Positions 50,776 to 60,277 of a stretch of DNA of 64,000 nt are shown piece by piece (the first letter of the stretch is position 1; each line of letters starts with the position of its first letter). The notes beneath the pieces are model-generated. The model saw only the letters and a list, made by a program, of their open reading frames with translations. It was not told where the DNA came from and searched no databases. Position numbers and translations under genes: made by a program. Source of the stretch: Lentzea albida (GTDB lineage Bacteria > Actinomycetota > Actinomycetes > Mycobacteriales > Pseudonocardiaceae); contig NZ_FOFV01000019.1 in NCBI RefSeq assembly GCF_900111005.1, positions 112,365 through 176,364 on the forward strand. Direction: 5' to 3'.

Positions 50776-52280
50776 CGTGCGAGCTCCCTCTTCGTGGTCA
50801 GCAGACCGGTGTCGCGGTCGAAGCACAGCTCGACGTCGCGGTCGTCCGAGTCGCGCAGGTGGTAGCGGTAGCAGCCGGCGTTGCCCGACAGCACGCCGAA
50901 GCCGAACGTCTCGGTGACCTCCTGCTCGTGCGTGACCGACTCCTGGAAGCCGGCGTACTCCTGCGGGCTGATCTCGCTGCGGCTGAAGATCGCGATGATG
51001 AGCAGGACCATCGCCGTGCCCAGTGCCGGGATGACGGCGAGCGTGCCGAGGCACCCGCTGCCGATCACGCGGGGCACGGTCAGGATCTCGGCGGTGATCG
51101 GGGGCGGTGCCTCGGCCACGGCACCCGCCGTGCCCGCCTCGTCCTGCGCGACCGGGTGCAACGGCAGGTCGGCCGTCACCCGGAACCCGCCGCCGGCCGG
51201 GACCCCGGCGAGGAACGTGCCGCCGATCAGCTCGACGCGTTCCTCCAGCCCGATCAGCCCGCGCCGGGTGCCGCCGCCCCGTGGTTCGCCACTGGGCGCG
51301 TTGACGACCTCGACCTTCACCCGTTCTGCGACGACCACGGACACGCGCGTGCGTGCTGACGGCGCATGTTTGTGCACGTTCGTGAGTGCTTCGCGCACGA
51401 CCCGATGCACCGCCCTGCGCAGCCGTGCGTCGGCATCGGCCAGGTCGGGTCCCGACCAGTCCAGGTGGACGGAGACGCCTGCTGACGTCGACGCGGCCAC
51501 GAGCCGTTCGACGTCCGTGCGCGTACCGGCGTCCTCGTCGTTATCGGCCGAGGTGCCGAGCACACCGAGGATCTCGCGCAGCTCCTCCATCGCCACGGCG
51601 GACGTCCTGCGGATCAGCTCGACCTGTTCACGCAGCTCAGGAGCCTGCTCGGCGGCGGACCGCTCCAGCGCTGCCGCGTGCGCGGTCAGCTGCCGGAGCC
51701 GGTGGCTGAGCATGTCGTGCATCTCGCTCGCGATGTGTGCGCGCGTTGCGGACCTCGCGGTGTTCGCGGTCAGCACGCGCGTGTGTTCCAGGTAGTCGTT
51801 GCGCTCCATCAACACCTGGGTGAGGGGCTTGCGCCGACCGACGAGCGCACCGGCCACGGCGGGGAAGACCAGCAGGAACAGCACGGTGAACGCGGTGTCG
51901 AGCAGGTACTCGGTGAGGTTGTTGCCCACCCGCCACGAGTGCAGGGCGCTGAACCCGGCCTGCAGCACCGCGCTGACCCCGACCACCCAGGCCACCTGCC
52001 ACGGCGAGCGCGCCGACCGGGCCGACCGGAAGATCACGAGCGACGTCGGGGCCACCGCGAGCAGGTTGTTCACGCCGTGCAGGGGAGTGGTGAGCACGAT
52101 CGCCCAGCGCGGCCACCGCGCGCTGATCGGCACGAGTGCGGCCGCCCACACCGCCGAGGCGACGACCAGCCACGGCTCCACCGGCCTGCCCAGCGGCGCC
52201 ACCAGCGACAACAGCGCCAGGAGGAAGGCGCCGGCCGTCCACAGCCCGTCGCGCGGCTTCACGTCCACGCTGATCATCAT
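50772..52280 (-). CDS. Histidine kinase 1 of a twin-kinase operon (HisKA_3 type)
   Basis: A 502-residue paralogue of the next gene with the same order: N-terminal membrane helices, H box AHIASEMHDMLSHRLRQL, N box VVREALTNVHKHAP, G box TRRGLIGLEERVELIGG, then a membrane helix (GCLGTLAVIPALGTAMVLLI) and an extracytoplasmic tail with two Cys (AGCYRYH, ELCFDRD). The tail also ends in a similar LLTTKRELAR strand. First gene of the operon kinase 1-kinase 2-regulator, divergent from argC. ATG at 52280 or 52277. The two kinases could form a heterodimer sensing one cue; inference. Confidence 0.9.
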   Translation of the reverse strand: MMISVDVKPRDGLWTAGAFLLALLSLVAPLGRPVEPWLVVASAVWAAALVPISARWPRWAIVLTTPLHGVNNLLAVAPTSLVIFRSARSARSPWQVAWVVGVSAVLQAGFSALHSWRVGNNLTEYLLDTAFTVLFLLVFPAVAGALVGRRKPLTQVLMERNDYLEHTRVLTANTARSATRAHIASEMHDMLSHRLRQLTAHAAALERSAAEQAPELREQVELIRRTSAVAMEELREILGVLGTSADNDEDAGTRTDVERLVAASTSAGVSVHLDWSGPDLADADARLRRAVHRVVREALTNVHKHAPSARTRVSVVVAERVKVEVVNAPSGEPRGGGTRRGLIGLEERVELIGGTFLAGVPAGGGFRVTADLPLHPVAQDEAGTAGAVAEAPPPITAEILTVPRVIGSGCLGTLAVIPALGTAMVLLIIAIFSRSEISPQEYAGFQESVTHEQEVTETFGFGVLSGNAGCYRYHLRDSDDRDVELCFDRDTGLLTTKRELAR

Positions 52281-52350
52281 GGTCGACCGGGGTCACCCGC
52301 CCACAGCGCCAGGTGGCCCCGATCGGGTGGCCAGGTGGCCACGTTCACGG

Positions 52351-52397
52351 TTGAGTGGGTTTGCATGACCGTGCATAATCATGCGCATGACAGTGAG
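52351..52397 (+). promoter_or_regulatory. argC promoter with overlapping ARG-box-like operator
   Basis: TTGAGT (52351-52356), 17 bp, then CATAAT (52374-52379), with the ATG at 52387 seven nt downstream, so the argC mRNA is probably leaderless. Over the -10 and start lie ARG-box-like repeats: TGCATGACCGTGCATAATC and an imperfect GTGCAT-aatc-ATGCGC palindrome (52371-52386). ArgR encoded in the operon is the expected repressor. Confidence 0.6.
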
Positions 52398-53403
52398 GAT
52401 CGCGGTCGCGGGCGCCAGCGGGTACGCGGGTGGCGAGCTGCTCCGCCTGCTACTGGGCCATCCGGACATCGAGATCGGCGCGCTGACGGCCAACAGCAGC
52501 GCCGGTGACAGGCTGCTCAAGCACCAGCCGCACCTCCTGCCGCTCGCAGACCGAGAACTACAAGACACCACAGTCGAGACGCTCAAGGGCCACGACGTGG
52601 TGTTCCTCGCACTTCCCCACGGTCACTCAGCCGCGCTGGCCGAGCAACTCGGCGACGACACGATCGTGATCGACTGCGGCGCCGACCACCGCCTGACCAG
52701 CGCCGACGACTGGACGCGGTGGTACGGCGGCGAGCACGCGGGCACCTGGCCGTACGGGCTGCCCGAGCTTCCCCACGGGCGGGACGCGCTCGTCGGCGCC
52801 CGCCGCGTGGCCGTGCCCGGCTGCTACCCGACCGTCTCCTCGCTGGCGCTCGCACCGGCCGTGGACCTCATCGAGGACGAGGTCGTCATCGTCGCCGTGT
52901 CCGGCACGTCAGGCGCCGGCAAGTCGTTGAAGACGAACCTGCTCGGCTCCGAGGTCATGGGCTCCGCGAGCGCGTACGGCGTCGGTGGAGCCCATCGGCA
53001 CACGCCCGAGATCAAGCAGAACCTGTCCGCGGCGGCCGGTCGTCCGATCAGCGTCAGCTTCACGCCGGTGCTCGCGCCGATGTCCCGGGGCATCCTCGCC
53101 ACCTGCACCGCGACGCTGAAGGACACCGCCGCAAACGTTCGCGAGGCCTACGAGAAGGCGTACGCGGACGAGCCGTTCGTGCACCTGCTGCCCGAAGGTC
53201 TCTGGCCGACGACGAACGCGGTTCTCGGTTCGAACGCCGTCCAGCTGCAAGTCACCGTCGACGCCGACCTGAACCGGCTCGTGGTCGTGGCCGCCGTCGA
53301 CAACCTGGCCAAGGGCACCGCCGGTGCCGCTGTCCAGTGCATGAACCTCGCTCTCGGACTGCCGGAAACGACCGGCCTCTCGACCGTTGGAGTCGCTCCG
53401 TGA
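52387..53403 (+). CDS. argC: N-acetyl-gamma-glutamyl-phosphate reductase
   Basis: A 338-residue enzyme that reduces N-acetylglutamyl-phosphate to the semialdehyde with NADPH, the third step of arginine synthesis. The NADP motif VAGASGYAGGELLRLLLGHP, the active-site Cys in VAVPGCYPTVSS and the substrate histidine region GVGGAHRHTPEIKQNL are present. ATG at 52387 is chosen by the leaderless promoter geometry; ATG at 52381 also fits. The stop overlaps the argJ start (GTGA). Confidence 0.97.
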   Translation: MTVRIAVAGASGYAGGELLRLLLGHPDIEIGALTANSSAGDRLLKHQPHLLPLADRELQDTTVETLKGHDVVFLALPHGHSAALAEQLGDDTIVIDCGADHRLTSADDWTRWYGGEHAGTWPYGLPELPHGRDALVGARRVAVPGCYPTVSSLALAPAVDLIEDEVVIVAVSGTSGAGKSLKTNLLGSEVMGSASAYGVGGAHRHTPEIKQNLSAAAGRPISVSFTPVLAPMSRGILATCTATLKDTAANVREAYEKAYADEPFVHLLPEGLWPTTNAVLGSNAVQLQVTVDADLNRLVVVAAVDNLAKGTAGAAVQCMNLALGLPETTGLSTVGVAP

Positions 53404-54572
53404 ACCGCAACAAGGGCGTCACCGGCCCCCAGGGCTTCCGGGCCGCCGGGATCGCCGCCGGGATCAAGGAATCCGGCGCGCTGGACCTCACGCTCGTCGT
53501 CAACGACGGGCCGTCCGACGCCGCCGCGGGCGTCTTCACCACCAACAAGGTGAAGGCCGCGCCGGTGTTGTGGTCGCAGCAGGTCATCCAGTCCCGGCGC
53601 CTCACCGCGGTCGTGCTCAACTCCGGCGGCGCCAACGCGTGCACCGGTCCCGAGGGCTTCCAGGACACGCACACCACCGCGGAGAAGGTCGCCGAGGTGC
53701 TCGGCACCGGCGCGGTCGACGTCGCGGTCTGCTCCACCGGCCTGATCGGTGAGCGCCTGCCGATGGACAAGGTCCTCACCGGCGTCGAGAACGTCGTGAA
53801 GGAGCTGGACTCCACCGTCGAGGCCGGCCTGAACGCCGCCACCGGTGTGATGACCACGGACAGCCGCCCGAAGCAGTCGTGGAAGGCGTCCGAGCAGGGC
53901 TGGTCGGTCGGCGGGTTCGTGAAGGGCGCGGGCATGCTCGCCCCGAACATGGCCACGATGCTGTCGGTCATCACGACCGACGCCAAGATCTCCGGCGACC
54001 AGCTCGACAAGGCGCTGCGCCAGGCGACCTCGCGCACGTTCGACCGCCTCGACGTCGACGGCGGCACGTCCACCAACGACACCGTGCTGGTGCTGGCCTC
54101 GGGCGCCTCGGGCGTCGAGCCGTCGTTCGACGACTTCGTCGCTTTGCTGACCGAGGTCGCGGGCGACCTGGTCAAGCAGCTCCAGGGCGACGCCGAGGGA
54201 GTCACGAAGGAGATCAGCATCACCGTCAAGCAGGCCGCCACCGAGGCCGAGGCCGTCCACATCGGACGGACGGTCGCCGAGGACAACCTGGTGAAGACGG
54301 CGTTGTTCGGCAGCGACCCGAACTGGGGCCGCATCGCGATGGCGCTCGGCCGCGCGGACGCCGAGATCGACCCGGACGTGCTGCAGATCATCATCAACGG
54401 CGTCTCGTTGTACCGGAACGGAACCCGCGACCGCGACCGCTCCGAGGCCGACCTCTCCGGTCGTGACATCGAGATCGTCATCGACCTCAACGTCGGTGAG
54501 GCCGAAGCCACCGTGCTGACCACGGACCTGTCGCACGACTACGTCGAAGAGAACAGCGCGTACTCCTCATGA
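53400..54572 (+). CDS. argJ: Glutamate N-acetyltransferase / amino-acid acetyltransferase
   Basis: A 390-residue bifunctional ArgJ that recycles acetyl groups from N-acetylornithine to glutamate and can also use acetyl-CoA. The precursor self-cleaves before the catalytic Thr in AATGVMTTDSRPK to give alpha and beta chains. The beta chain has GWSVGGFVKGAGMLAPNMATML, and the C terminus ends DYVEENSAYSS. GTG at 53400 overlaps the argC stop; the stop overlaps the argB ATG. Confidence 0.97.
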   Translation: MNRNKGVTGPQGFRAAGIAAGIKESGALDLTLVVNDGPSDAAAGVFTTNKVKAAPVLWSQQVIQSRRLTAVVLNSGGANACTGPEGFQDTHTTAEKVAEVLGTGAVDVAVCSTGLIGERLPMDKVLTGVENVVKELDSTVEAGLNAATGVMTTDSRPKQSWKASEQGWSVGGFVKGAGMLAPNMATMLSVITTDAKISGDQLDKALRQATSRTFDRLDVDGGTSTNDTVLVLASGASGVEPSFDDFVALLTEVAGDLVKQLQGDAEGVTKEISITVKQAATEAEAVHIGRTVAEDNLVKTALFGSDPNWGRIAMALGRADAEIDPDVLQIIINGVSLYRNGTRDRDRSEADLSGRDIEIVIDLNVGEAEATVLTTDLSHDYVEENSAYSS

Positions 54573-55437
54573 ACGCACAGGAGAAGGCGGCGGTCCTCGT
54601 CGAAGCGCTGCCGTGGCTGGAGCGCTTCCGGGGCGCTTTGGTGGTCGTCAAGTACGGCGGCAACGCCATGGTCGACGACGAGCTGAAGAAGGCGTTCGCC
54701 GAGGACATGGTGTTCCTGCGGCTGTGCGGCCTGCGCCCGGTCGTCGTGCACGGCGGCGGCCCGCAGATCAAGTCGATGCTCGACCGGCTCGGCATCCACA
54801 GCGAGTTCCGCGGCGGCCTGCGCGTCACCACGCCCGAGGCCATGGACGTCGTGCGGATGGTCCTGGTCGGGCAGGTCGGGCGCGAGCTCGTCGGCCTGAT
54901 CAACCAGCACGGTCCCTACGCCGTCGGCATCTCCGGCGAGGACGCGCACCTGTTCACGGCCACCCGCCGCGGCGCGGTCGTGGACGGCGAGGAGGTCGAC
55001 ATCGGCCTCGTCGGCGACATCACCGAGGTCAACCCGGACGCGGTGCTCGACATCGTCCGTGCGGGCCGCATCCCGGTCGTGTCGTCGGTCGCGCCGGACA
55101 TCCACGGCGTGCCGCACAACGTGAACGCGGACACGGCGGCCGGCGCCCTCGCGGTCGCTCTCGGTGCCGAGAAACTCGTGGTGCTCACGGACGTCGAAGG
55201 CCTTTACTCGAACTGGCCCGACAAGTCGTCCCTGGTGGACCAGATCCGGGCCTCCGAGCTGGAGAAGATCCTGCCGGACCTGGAAAGCGGCATGGTGCCG
55301 AAGATGGAGGCCTGCCTGCGCGCGGTGCGCGGCGGCGTCCCGCAGGCGCACGTGATCGACGGCAGGCTGGCCCACAGCGTTCTGCTCGAAGTCTTCACCT
55401 CCGAAGGTGTGGGGACGATGGTGTTGGGGGACAACAA

Positions 55438-55441
<4 letters not shown>
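54569..55441 (+). CDS. argB: Acetylglutamate kinase
   Basis: A 290-residue amino-acid kinase that phosphorylates N-acetylglutamate. LVVVKYGGNAM has the catalytic Lys, VVHGGGPQIKSML binds the gamma-phosphate, LVGQVGRELVGLIN is the N-acetylglutamate loop, and the C-terminal part has NVNADTAAGALAVALGAEKLV and VLTDVEGLYSN. Its N-terminal extension (MNAQEKAAVLVEALPWLERF) is the kind that allows hexamerisation and arginine feedback inhibition. Starts in ATGA overlap with argJ. Confidence 0.97.
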
Positions 55442-56591
<1,150 letters not shown>

Positions 56592-56595
<4 letters not shown>

Positions 56596-57524
56596 GCCCG
56601 AGGCACTTCCTGCGCGACGACGACCTGTCCACCGAGGAGCAGGCGGCCGTCCTCGACCTCGCGGACGCCTACAAGGCGGACCGCTTCACCGCGAAGCCGC
56701 TGGCGGGCCCCAAGTCCGTCGCGGTGATCTTCGAGAAGAACTCCACGCGCACCCGCCTGTCGTTCGAGGTCGGCATCGCGCAGCTCGGCGGCAACCCGGT
56801 GATCATCGACGGCCGGTCGATGCAGCTGGGCCGCGAGGAGACGATCGAGGACACCTCGCGGATCCTGTCCGGGTACGTCGACGCCGTGGTGTGGCGGACG
56901 TTCGCCCAGGCGCGCATGGAGGCCATGGCGTCCGTGTCGCGCATCCCGGTCGTGAACGCGCTGACCGACGAGTTCCACCCGTGCCAGGTTCTCGCGGACC
57001 TGCAGACGATCCGCCGCCGTTATGGTCGGCTGGCCGGTCTGACGCTGACGTACCTGGGCGACGGTGCCAACAACATGGCGCACTCGCTGCTGCTGGGTGG
57101 CGCCACGGCCGGTATGCACGTCCGCATCGGCGCGCCCGCCGGCTTCGTGCCGAACCCGCAGTTCCTGGAGGACGCCAAGAAGCGCGCCGCCGAGACCGGC
57201 GGTTCGGTGGCGCTGATCAGCGACCCGCGCGAGTCGGTCGACGGCTCGGACGTGCTGGTCACCGACACCTGGACGTCGATGGGGCAGGAGAACGACGGCA
57301 AGGACCGCGTCGGCCCGTTCCGCCCGTACCAGGTGAACGCCTCACTCCTCGAGGCCACCGGGAAGCCCGACTCGACGGTGCTGCACTGCCTGCCCGCGCA
57401 CCGCGGCTGGGAGATCACCGACGAGGTGCTCGACGGCCCGCAGTCGCTCGTGTGGCAGGAAGCGGAGAACCGGCTGCACGCGCAGAAGGCGCTCCTCGTG
57501 TGGTTGCTGGAGCAGTCGTCATGA
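56592..57524 (+). CDS. argF: Ornithine carbamoyltransferase
   Basis: A 310-residue OTCase that makes citrulline from ornithine and carbamoyl-phosphate. The carbamoyl-phosphate site is EKNSTRTRLSFEVG, with FHPCQVLADLQTI and YLGDGANNMAHSLLLG; the ornithine loop is in LHCLPAHRGWEITDEVLDG. GTG at 56592 overlaps the argD stop. The stop overlaps the argR ATG. Confidence 0.97.
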
Positions 57525-58006
57525 CCCGCACCGCCCGTCAGGGCCGCATCGTCGAGATGGTGGCGCACCAAGCCGTGCGCAGCCAGTCCGAGCTCGCGAA
57601 ACTGCTTGCGGCGGAAGGCATCGACGTCACGCAGGCCACGTTGTCGCGCGACCTCGACGAACTCGGCGCGGTCAAGCTGCGCGGCCCCGACGGCGGTGCG
57701 CCCGTCTACGTGATCCCGGAGGACGGCAGTCCCGTGCGCGGCGTCCAGGGCGGCACGACGCGCCTGGTCCGCGTGCTGGGCGAACTGCTGGTGTCGACGG
57801 ACTTCTCCGGCAACCTCGCGGTGCTGCGGACGCCTCCCGGCGCCGCGCAGTTCCTGGCGTCGGCGCTCGACAGGGCGGCGTTGCACGAGGTGGTCGGCAC
57901 GATCGCGGGCGACGACACGATCCTCGTCGTGGCCCGCGAGCCGATGACCGGTGCCGAGCTCGCCGACCGGATCACCGCGCTCGCCGCGGGCGACGTCGAT
58001 GAATGA
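57521..58006 (+). CDS. argR: Arginine repressor
   Basis: A 161-residue ArgR. The N-terminal winged HTH contains SELAKLLAAEGIDVTQATLSRDLDEL; the C-terminal hexamerisation and arginine-binding domain has AALHEVVGTIAGDDTILVV. It represses arginine genes with L-arginine as co-repressor, most likely through the boxes over the argC start (52351-52397). It lies within the operon it controls and overlaps the argF stop by 4 nt. Confidence 0.95.
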   Translation: MTRTARQGRIVEMVAHQAVRSQSELAKLLAAEGIDVTQATLSRDLDELGAVKLRGPDGGAPVYVIPEDGSPVRGVQGGTTRLVRVLGELLVSTDFSGNLAVLRTPPGAAQFLASALDRAALHEVVGTIAGDDTILVVAREPMTGAELADRITALAAGDVDE

Positions 58007-58265
58007 GCCCGTGCACGCCGTACTGACGTTCGACGCGGGCGTCGTCGTGGCGGTGGACGGCGAGACCGTCTCCGTCGCCGAGGCCGTCCGCGAGCTCAAC
58101 TTCCGCGCCGGCGTGATCAGGTCCAGCCTGGGTTCCGTCGCCGTGCGGGTCGCGCGGATGGCCTTGCCGTCGGGTTCCGGCGAGGTCGACGTCGCGCTGT
58201 ACGAGGGGCGCGTGGTCGGGCTCGTGGCCCGTTCGGAAGAATCGCTCTACGACTTCGCCAGCTGA
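57999..58265 (+). CDS. Small uncharacterised protein in the arginine operon
   Basis: An 88-residue ORF starting MNEPVHAVLTFDAGVVVAVD, whose ATG lies inside the argR 3' end (8-bp overlap). It reads as a compact beta-rich protein (GVVVAVDGETVSVAEAV, SGSGEVDVALYEGRVVGLVA) with no cysteine. I do not recognise it. It occupies the place where argG is found in some actinobacterial arg operons, but it is far too small and unlike argininosuccinate synthase. Confidence 0.6.
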   Translation: MNEPVHAVLTFDAGVVVAVDGETVSVAEAVRELNFRAGVIRSSLGSVAVRVARMALPSGSGEVDVALYEGRVVGLVARSEESLYDFAS

Positions 58266-58293
58266 GAGCTGGCCAGATGAAAGTTGCGCAGCA

Positions 58294-59685
58294 ATGAGTT
58301 CTTTGTGGGGTGGCCGGTTCGAGTCGGGACCGGCCGAGGCGATGGCGCGGCTGTCGTTGTCGACGCACTTCGACTGGGTGCTGGCGCCGTACGACATCGC
58401 GGGTTCGCGCGCACACGCCCGTGTGCTGCACGCCGCGGGTCTGCTGACCGACGACGAACTCGCCGGCATGCAGAAGGCGCTGGACGAGCTGCTCGCCGAC
58501 GTCGAGTCGGGCGCGTTCACCCCGGTGCTGGAGGACGAGGACGTCCACACGGCGCTGGAGCGGGGCCTGATCGACCGCGCCGGCACCGAGCTGGGCGGCA
58601 AGCTGCGCGCCGGCCGTTCCCGCAACGACCAGGTCGCGACCCTGTTCCGCATGTGGCTGCGCGACGCGGCCCGCCGCGTCGCCGCCGGTGTGCTCGACGT
58701 CGTCGACGCGTTGGCGGCCCAGTCCGAGACGCACTTCGGCGCCGTCATGCCGGGCCGCACGCACCTGCAGTCCGCCCAGCCCGTGCTGCTCTCGCACCAC
58801 CTGCTGGCCCACGCGCACGCGCTGCTGCGCGACGTCGACCGCCTGCACGACTGGGACAAGCGCGCCGGCTTCTCCCCGTACGGCTCGGGCGCCCTCGCCG
58901 GTTCGTCGCTGGGCCTCGACCCCGCGAAGGTGGCCGCCGACCTCGGCTTCTACGCCCCGGTCGAGAACTCGATCGACGGCACCGCCTCCCGCGACTTCGC
59001 CGCCGAGATCGCGTTCGTGCTGGCCATGATCAGCGTGAACCTCTCGCGGGTGGCCGAGGAGGTCATCATCTGGACCACGGCCGAGTTCCGCTTCGCGGTC
59101 CTCGACGACGCCTGGTCCACCGGCAGCTCGATCATGCCGCAGAAGAAGAACCCGGACGTGGCCGAACTCGCCCGCGGCAAGTCGGGCCGCCTGATCGGCA
59201 ACCTCGCGGGCCTGCTGGCGACGCTGAAGGCGCAGCCGCTGGCGTACAACCGCGACCTGCAGGAGGACAAGGAACCGCTGTTCGACGGCGTCGGGCAGCT
59301 GGAGCTCCTGCTCCCGGCGTTCGCGGGCATGGTGGCGACGCTCAAGTTCGACGTCGACCGCATGGCGTCGCTCGCCCCGGCGGGCTTTACCCTCGCCACG
59401 GACATCGCGGAATGGCTTGTGCGCCAAGGCGTCCCGTTCCGCGTGGCCCACGAGGCCGCCGGCGCGTGCGTGCGCGCGGCCGAGTCCCGCGGCGTCGGCC
59501 TGGAAGACCTGACCGACGAGGAGTTCCTCGCGATCTCGCCCGCCCTGACCCCGGACGTCCGCTCGGTGCTCACCGTCGAAGGCTCCATCGCGTCCCGCGA
59601 CGCCCACGGCGGCACGGCGCCCTCCCGCGTCCGCGAACAGCTGGACGCCCTCGTCGCGAAGGCCGCTGCCGCACGTGACTTCTAG
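58294..59685 (+). CDS. argH: Argininosuccinate lyase
   Basis: A 463-residue lyase that splits argininosuccinate into arginine and fumarate. Family signatures: SLWGGRFESGPAEAM, RAGRSRNDQVATLFRMWLRD, AVMPGRTHLQSAQPVLLSHH and the catalytic-loop GSSIMPQKKNPDVAELARG. ATG at 58294, 28 nt after the small ORF. Its substrate must come from an ArgG encoded elsewhere. The mpg start overlaps its 3' end by 11 nt. Confidence 0.97.
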   Translation: MSSLWGGRFESGPAEAMARLSLSTHFDWVLAPYDIAGSRAHARVLHAAGLLTDDELAGMQKALDELLADVESGAFTPVLEDEDVHTALERGLIDRAGTELGGKLRAGRSRNDQVATLFRMWLRDAARRVAAGVLDVVDALAAQSETHFGAVMPGRTHLQSAQPVLLSHHLLAHAHALLRDVDRLHDWDKRAGFSPYGSGALAGSSLGLDPAKVAADLGFYAPVENSIDGTASRDFAAEIAFVLAMISVNLSRVAEEVIIWTTAEFRFAVLDDAWSTGSSIMPQKKNPDVAELARGKSGRLIGNLAGLLATLKAQPLAYNRDLQEDKEPLFDGVGQLELLLPAFAGMVATLKFDVDRMASLAPAGFTLATDIAEWLVRQGVPFRVAHEAAGACVRAAESRGVGLEDLTDEEFLAISPALTPDVRSVLTVEGSIASRDAHGGTAPSRVREQLDALVAKAAAARDF

Positions 59686-60277
59686 GCTGCTGACCAGGGA
59701 GGAGCTGGCCATCGACCCGGTCGATGCGTCCCGGCTCCTCCTCGGTTCGTACCTGGAGGCGGGCGGCGTGTGCGTGCGCGTCGTCGAGGTGGAGGCGTAC
59801 CGGGGCGGCGACGACCCGGCGTCGCACTGCTACCGCGGCAAGACCCCGCGCAACGAGGTCATGTTCGGCCCGGCAGGGTTTCTCTACGTCTACTTCGTCT
59901 ACGGCATGCACTTCTGCGCGAACGTCGTGTCCTTGACCGACGGCGTCCCCGGTGCCGTGCTGCTGCGCGCGGGCGAGGTCGTCGAGGGCGAGGACATCGC
60001 CTTCTCCCGCCGCCCCGCCTCGCGTTCCGCCGCCGAACTGGCCAAGGGCCCCGCACGGCTGTGCAAGGTCCTCGGGCTCGACCGGTCGTCCAACGGCCTG
60101 GACCTGACCTCCGCTTCCTCGCCCGTGCGCCTGTACGCGGGCGAACCGGTCACCGAGGTGCGCTCCGGCCCGCGCGTCGGCGTGGCCGTGGCGATGGACG
60201 TGCCGTGGCGGTTCTGGATCGACTCGCCGGCCGTGTCGACGTACAAGAGGGGCGGCAAGCGCCGCAGGTCAGCGTGA
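59675..60277 (+). CDS. DNA-3-methyladenine glycosylase (MPG/AAG type)
   Basis: A 200-residue monofunctional glycosylase that excises alkylated purines. The MPG fold is marked by VRVVEVEAYRGGDDPASHCYRGKTPRNEVMFG, with catalytic Glu in VEVEAY, then GFLYVYFVYGMHFCANVV, AGEVVEGED and LAKGPARLCKVLGLD. GTG at 59675 overlaps argH by 11 nt, so it is translated from the arginine operon. Its stop overlaps the convergent TIR gene by 9 nt. Confidence 0.93.
   Translation: MTSRLLTREELAIDPVDASRLLLGSYLEAGGVCVRVVEVEAYRGGDDPASHCYRGKTPRNEVMFGPAGFLYVYFVYGMHFCANVVSLTDGVPGAVLLRAGEVVEGEDIAFSRRPASRSAAELAKGPARLCKVLGLDRSSNGLDLTSASSPVRLYAGEPVTEVRSGPRVGVAVAMDVPWRFWIDSPAVSTYKRGGKRRRSA

Noticed and set aside
57999..58265. 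argG remnant
   Set aside because: The encoded peptide lacks the SGG-type PP-loop and all other argininosuccinate synthase motifs.
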